Part shown: positions 63,113-64,000 of the stretch, piece by piece
How the letters are laid out: each line of letters opens with the position of its first letter
Numbering within the stretch: the stretch's first letter is position 1
Source of the DNA: Candidatus Sumerlaeaceae bacterium
GTDB taxonomy: Bacteria > Sumerlaeota > Sumerlaeia > Sumerlaeales > Sumerlaeaceae
DNA: 64,000 nt
Assembly: GCA_026418615.1 (NCBI GenBank)
Contig: JAOAAY010000005.1
Location: forward strand, 115,818-179,817
Reading direction: 5' to 3'
The notes under the pieces: model-generated
The model's database searches: none
Seen by the model: the letters and a program-made list of their open reading frames with translations, nothing else
Told to the model about the DNA's origin: nothing
Program-made: the position numbers and the translations under genes

Positions 63113-64000
63113 CGCGCCACGGCGCTTCCAGAAGCAAACGCACCGTCGCGATCTCCTTCGGTCTTAGCGACAGCGCAACAGTGGTGTCTTCCTGAACTTC
63201 CAAACATTCCAGCGGCCTTTCAGAAAGAGAAACACGCTGCGCACTCCGGACGGGCAGACCGCCCACCAAACGACACGAAACACTTGCCTCTGAAACATTG
63301 TACACCCGCACAATCATGTCGCCCGGCGCCGAGCCCATACTCTCCGGCCGCTTCACACTGCTCAGTTGCACCGCCGGCGAATCAACCGACAGAAAAGACA
63401 ACTCCCGCGGCGCCGTCTGGGGCGGTTCCACGGCAGCAGTCGTAGAGTCACAAAAATACTTGAACCATTCGGGCTCCCAATGCCGCGTCCCTTCCCACGC
63501 AACCCGATCGCGCGGCACCTGACGAACAATCGGGGGCGTTTGAAACGCGTCCGCTTCCTCCGCCACTCGCTCCTCAGGCGTGCCCGCCGGCAGCGGCAGG
63601 ATGGCATACCGGAAGACATAACGCCGCTGGCACTGCGCCTCCGGACAGTAATCGTTTTCGTTGGCTTCCTTGTCCCAAAACTCAGGCGGCATATCGCCCA
63701 GAATGTCCACGCACCGCAGCAGGGTTACGGCGAGTGTCGAGCGCTTTGCATAAACTTCGTACTCGGCCAGTCCATCCAGCAACACGGCGAGGCCGCCCTC
63801 TCGGCCGCAGATCGCCACATAACTGCTGCACGGATGGTCGTTGTTGCGCTTTTCGATGCCCAGATCAAACGGCCGTCGGATGGCGTCGAAAGGCCCTCCA
63901 GTTACGGCATGAGAGGCTTTCACATCGGACGGGAACAGTACTCGCAGCCTGTGATCCTTCACGCAGTTGTGCAAGCGGGTCTCGACTTCGATGCGTCTGC
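63099..64000 (-). CDS. C-terminal part of a GH38 alpha-mannosidase (5' end outside window)
   Basis: The frame runs open to the right edge, so about 300 C-terminal residues are seen. IEVETRLHNCVKDHRLRVLFPSDVKASHAVTGGPFDAIRRP and the large beta-sandwich pattern after it are those of family 38 alpha-mannosidases (substrate-side C-terminal domains); the catalytic centre lies outside the window. With the hexosaminidase genes upstream it suggests breakdown of mannose- and HexNAc-containing glycans. It converges on the TMTC-like gene. Confidence 0.8.
   Translation of the reverse strand, partial: RRIEVETRLHNCVKDHRLRVLFPSDVKASHAVTGGPFDAIRRPFDLGIEKRNNDHPCSSYVAICGREGGLAVLLDGLAEYEVYAKRSTLAVTLLRCVDILGDMPPEFWDKEANENDYCPEAQCQRRYVFRYAILPLPAGTPEERVAEEADAFQTPPIVRQVPRDRVAWEGTRHWEPEWFKYFCDSTTAAVEPPQTAPRELSFLSVDSPAVQLSSVKRPESMGSAPGDMIVRVYNVSEASVSCRLVGGLPVRSAQRVSLSERPLECLEVQEDTTVALSLRPKEIATVRLLLEAPWRVMGG

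Overview
The window is GC-rich bacterial chromosome (I judge a little above 60% GC by eye), densely coded, with short spacers, several ATGA/TGATG start-stop overlaps and frequent GTG/TTG starts. I see no transposase, integrase, phage gene, CRISPR array, rRNA or plasmid function. One tRNA (Arg, anticodon TCT) is present. The gene set suggests a Gram-negative-type heterotroph that makes menaquinone by the futalosine route (mqnE plus a UbiA-type prenyltransferase), lacks the usual ftsZ directly after ftsQ-ftsA, carries ClpC and ClpS, and has many multi-membrane-span glycosyltransferases and secreted family-20 hexosaminidases. That combination fits a poorly cultured lineage around the PVC/Hydrogenedentota/Sumerlaeota kind of genome. 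This placement is a guess from gene content, not a demonstration.

Layout. 1-4.4 kb: tail of a membrane protein, an MFS transporter with a C-terminal HEAT-repeat tail, a Cache-type sensor coupled to a SpoIIE-family phosphatase, and a 62-residue small protein. 4.4-13.2 kb, minus strand: a surface-glycan-like run (aminopeptidase M29, membrane glycosyltransferase, FAD oxidoreductase with an S-layer-homology-like tail, GT4 glycosyltransferase, methyltransferase, GT39-like glycosyltransferase), the last three tightly coupled. 13.3-19.2 kb: another membrane glycosyltransferase-like protein, then truA-dapA-hisN-like-Eis-like acetyltransferase on the minus strand and a divergent clpS. 19.2-24 kb: phosphohexomutase, a 71-residue protein, dnaB, an unknown membrane protein. 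24.1-30.7 kb: mqnE, a lipase-like hydrolase, a CNT nucleoside transporter, an SRAP abasic-site protein, an ArnT-like glycosyltransferase, a PfkB sugar kinase. 30.8-33.6 kb: two small exported proteins, a CHC2 zinc-finger/TPR protein, tRNA-Arg. 33.6-42.4 kb: TMTC-like protein, clpC, recF, mqnP-like, dacB, a small unknown. 43-47 kb: a class III aminotransferase, ftsQ, ftsA. 47-53.8 kb: Gfo/Idh/MocA oxidoreductase and two GH20 enzymes, an aminosugar-glycan catabolic group. 53.8-60 kb: a structured leader, DUF485 protein, ActP-like symporter and a giant multidomain sensor. 60-64 kb: adenosine deaminase, a TMTC/TPR membrane protein and the C-terminal part of a GH38 alpha-mannosidase.

The part most worth following is 53.77-59.95 kb. 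An acetate-type sodium symporter with its DUF485 partner is preceded by an RNA leader that can fold in mutually exclusive ways, one of which masks the ribosome binding site. It is followed by a 1236-residue protein joining a complete PHP phosphoesterase, an extracytoplasmic single-Cache domain, two PAS-like regions, a CBS pair and a DUF294/GlnD-like nucleotidyltransferase. Read together they look like a substrate-sensing, nucleotide-responsive uptake control unit. The parts are visible in sequence; the joint function is inference.
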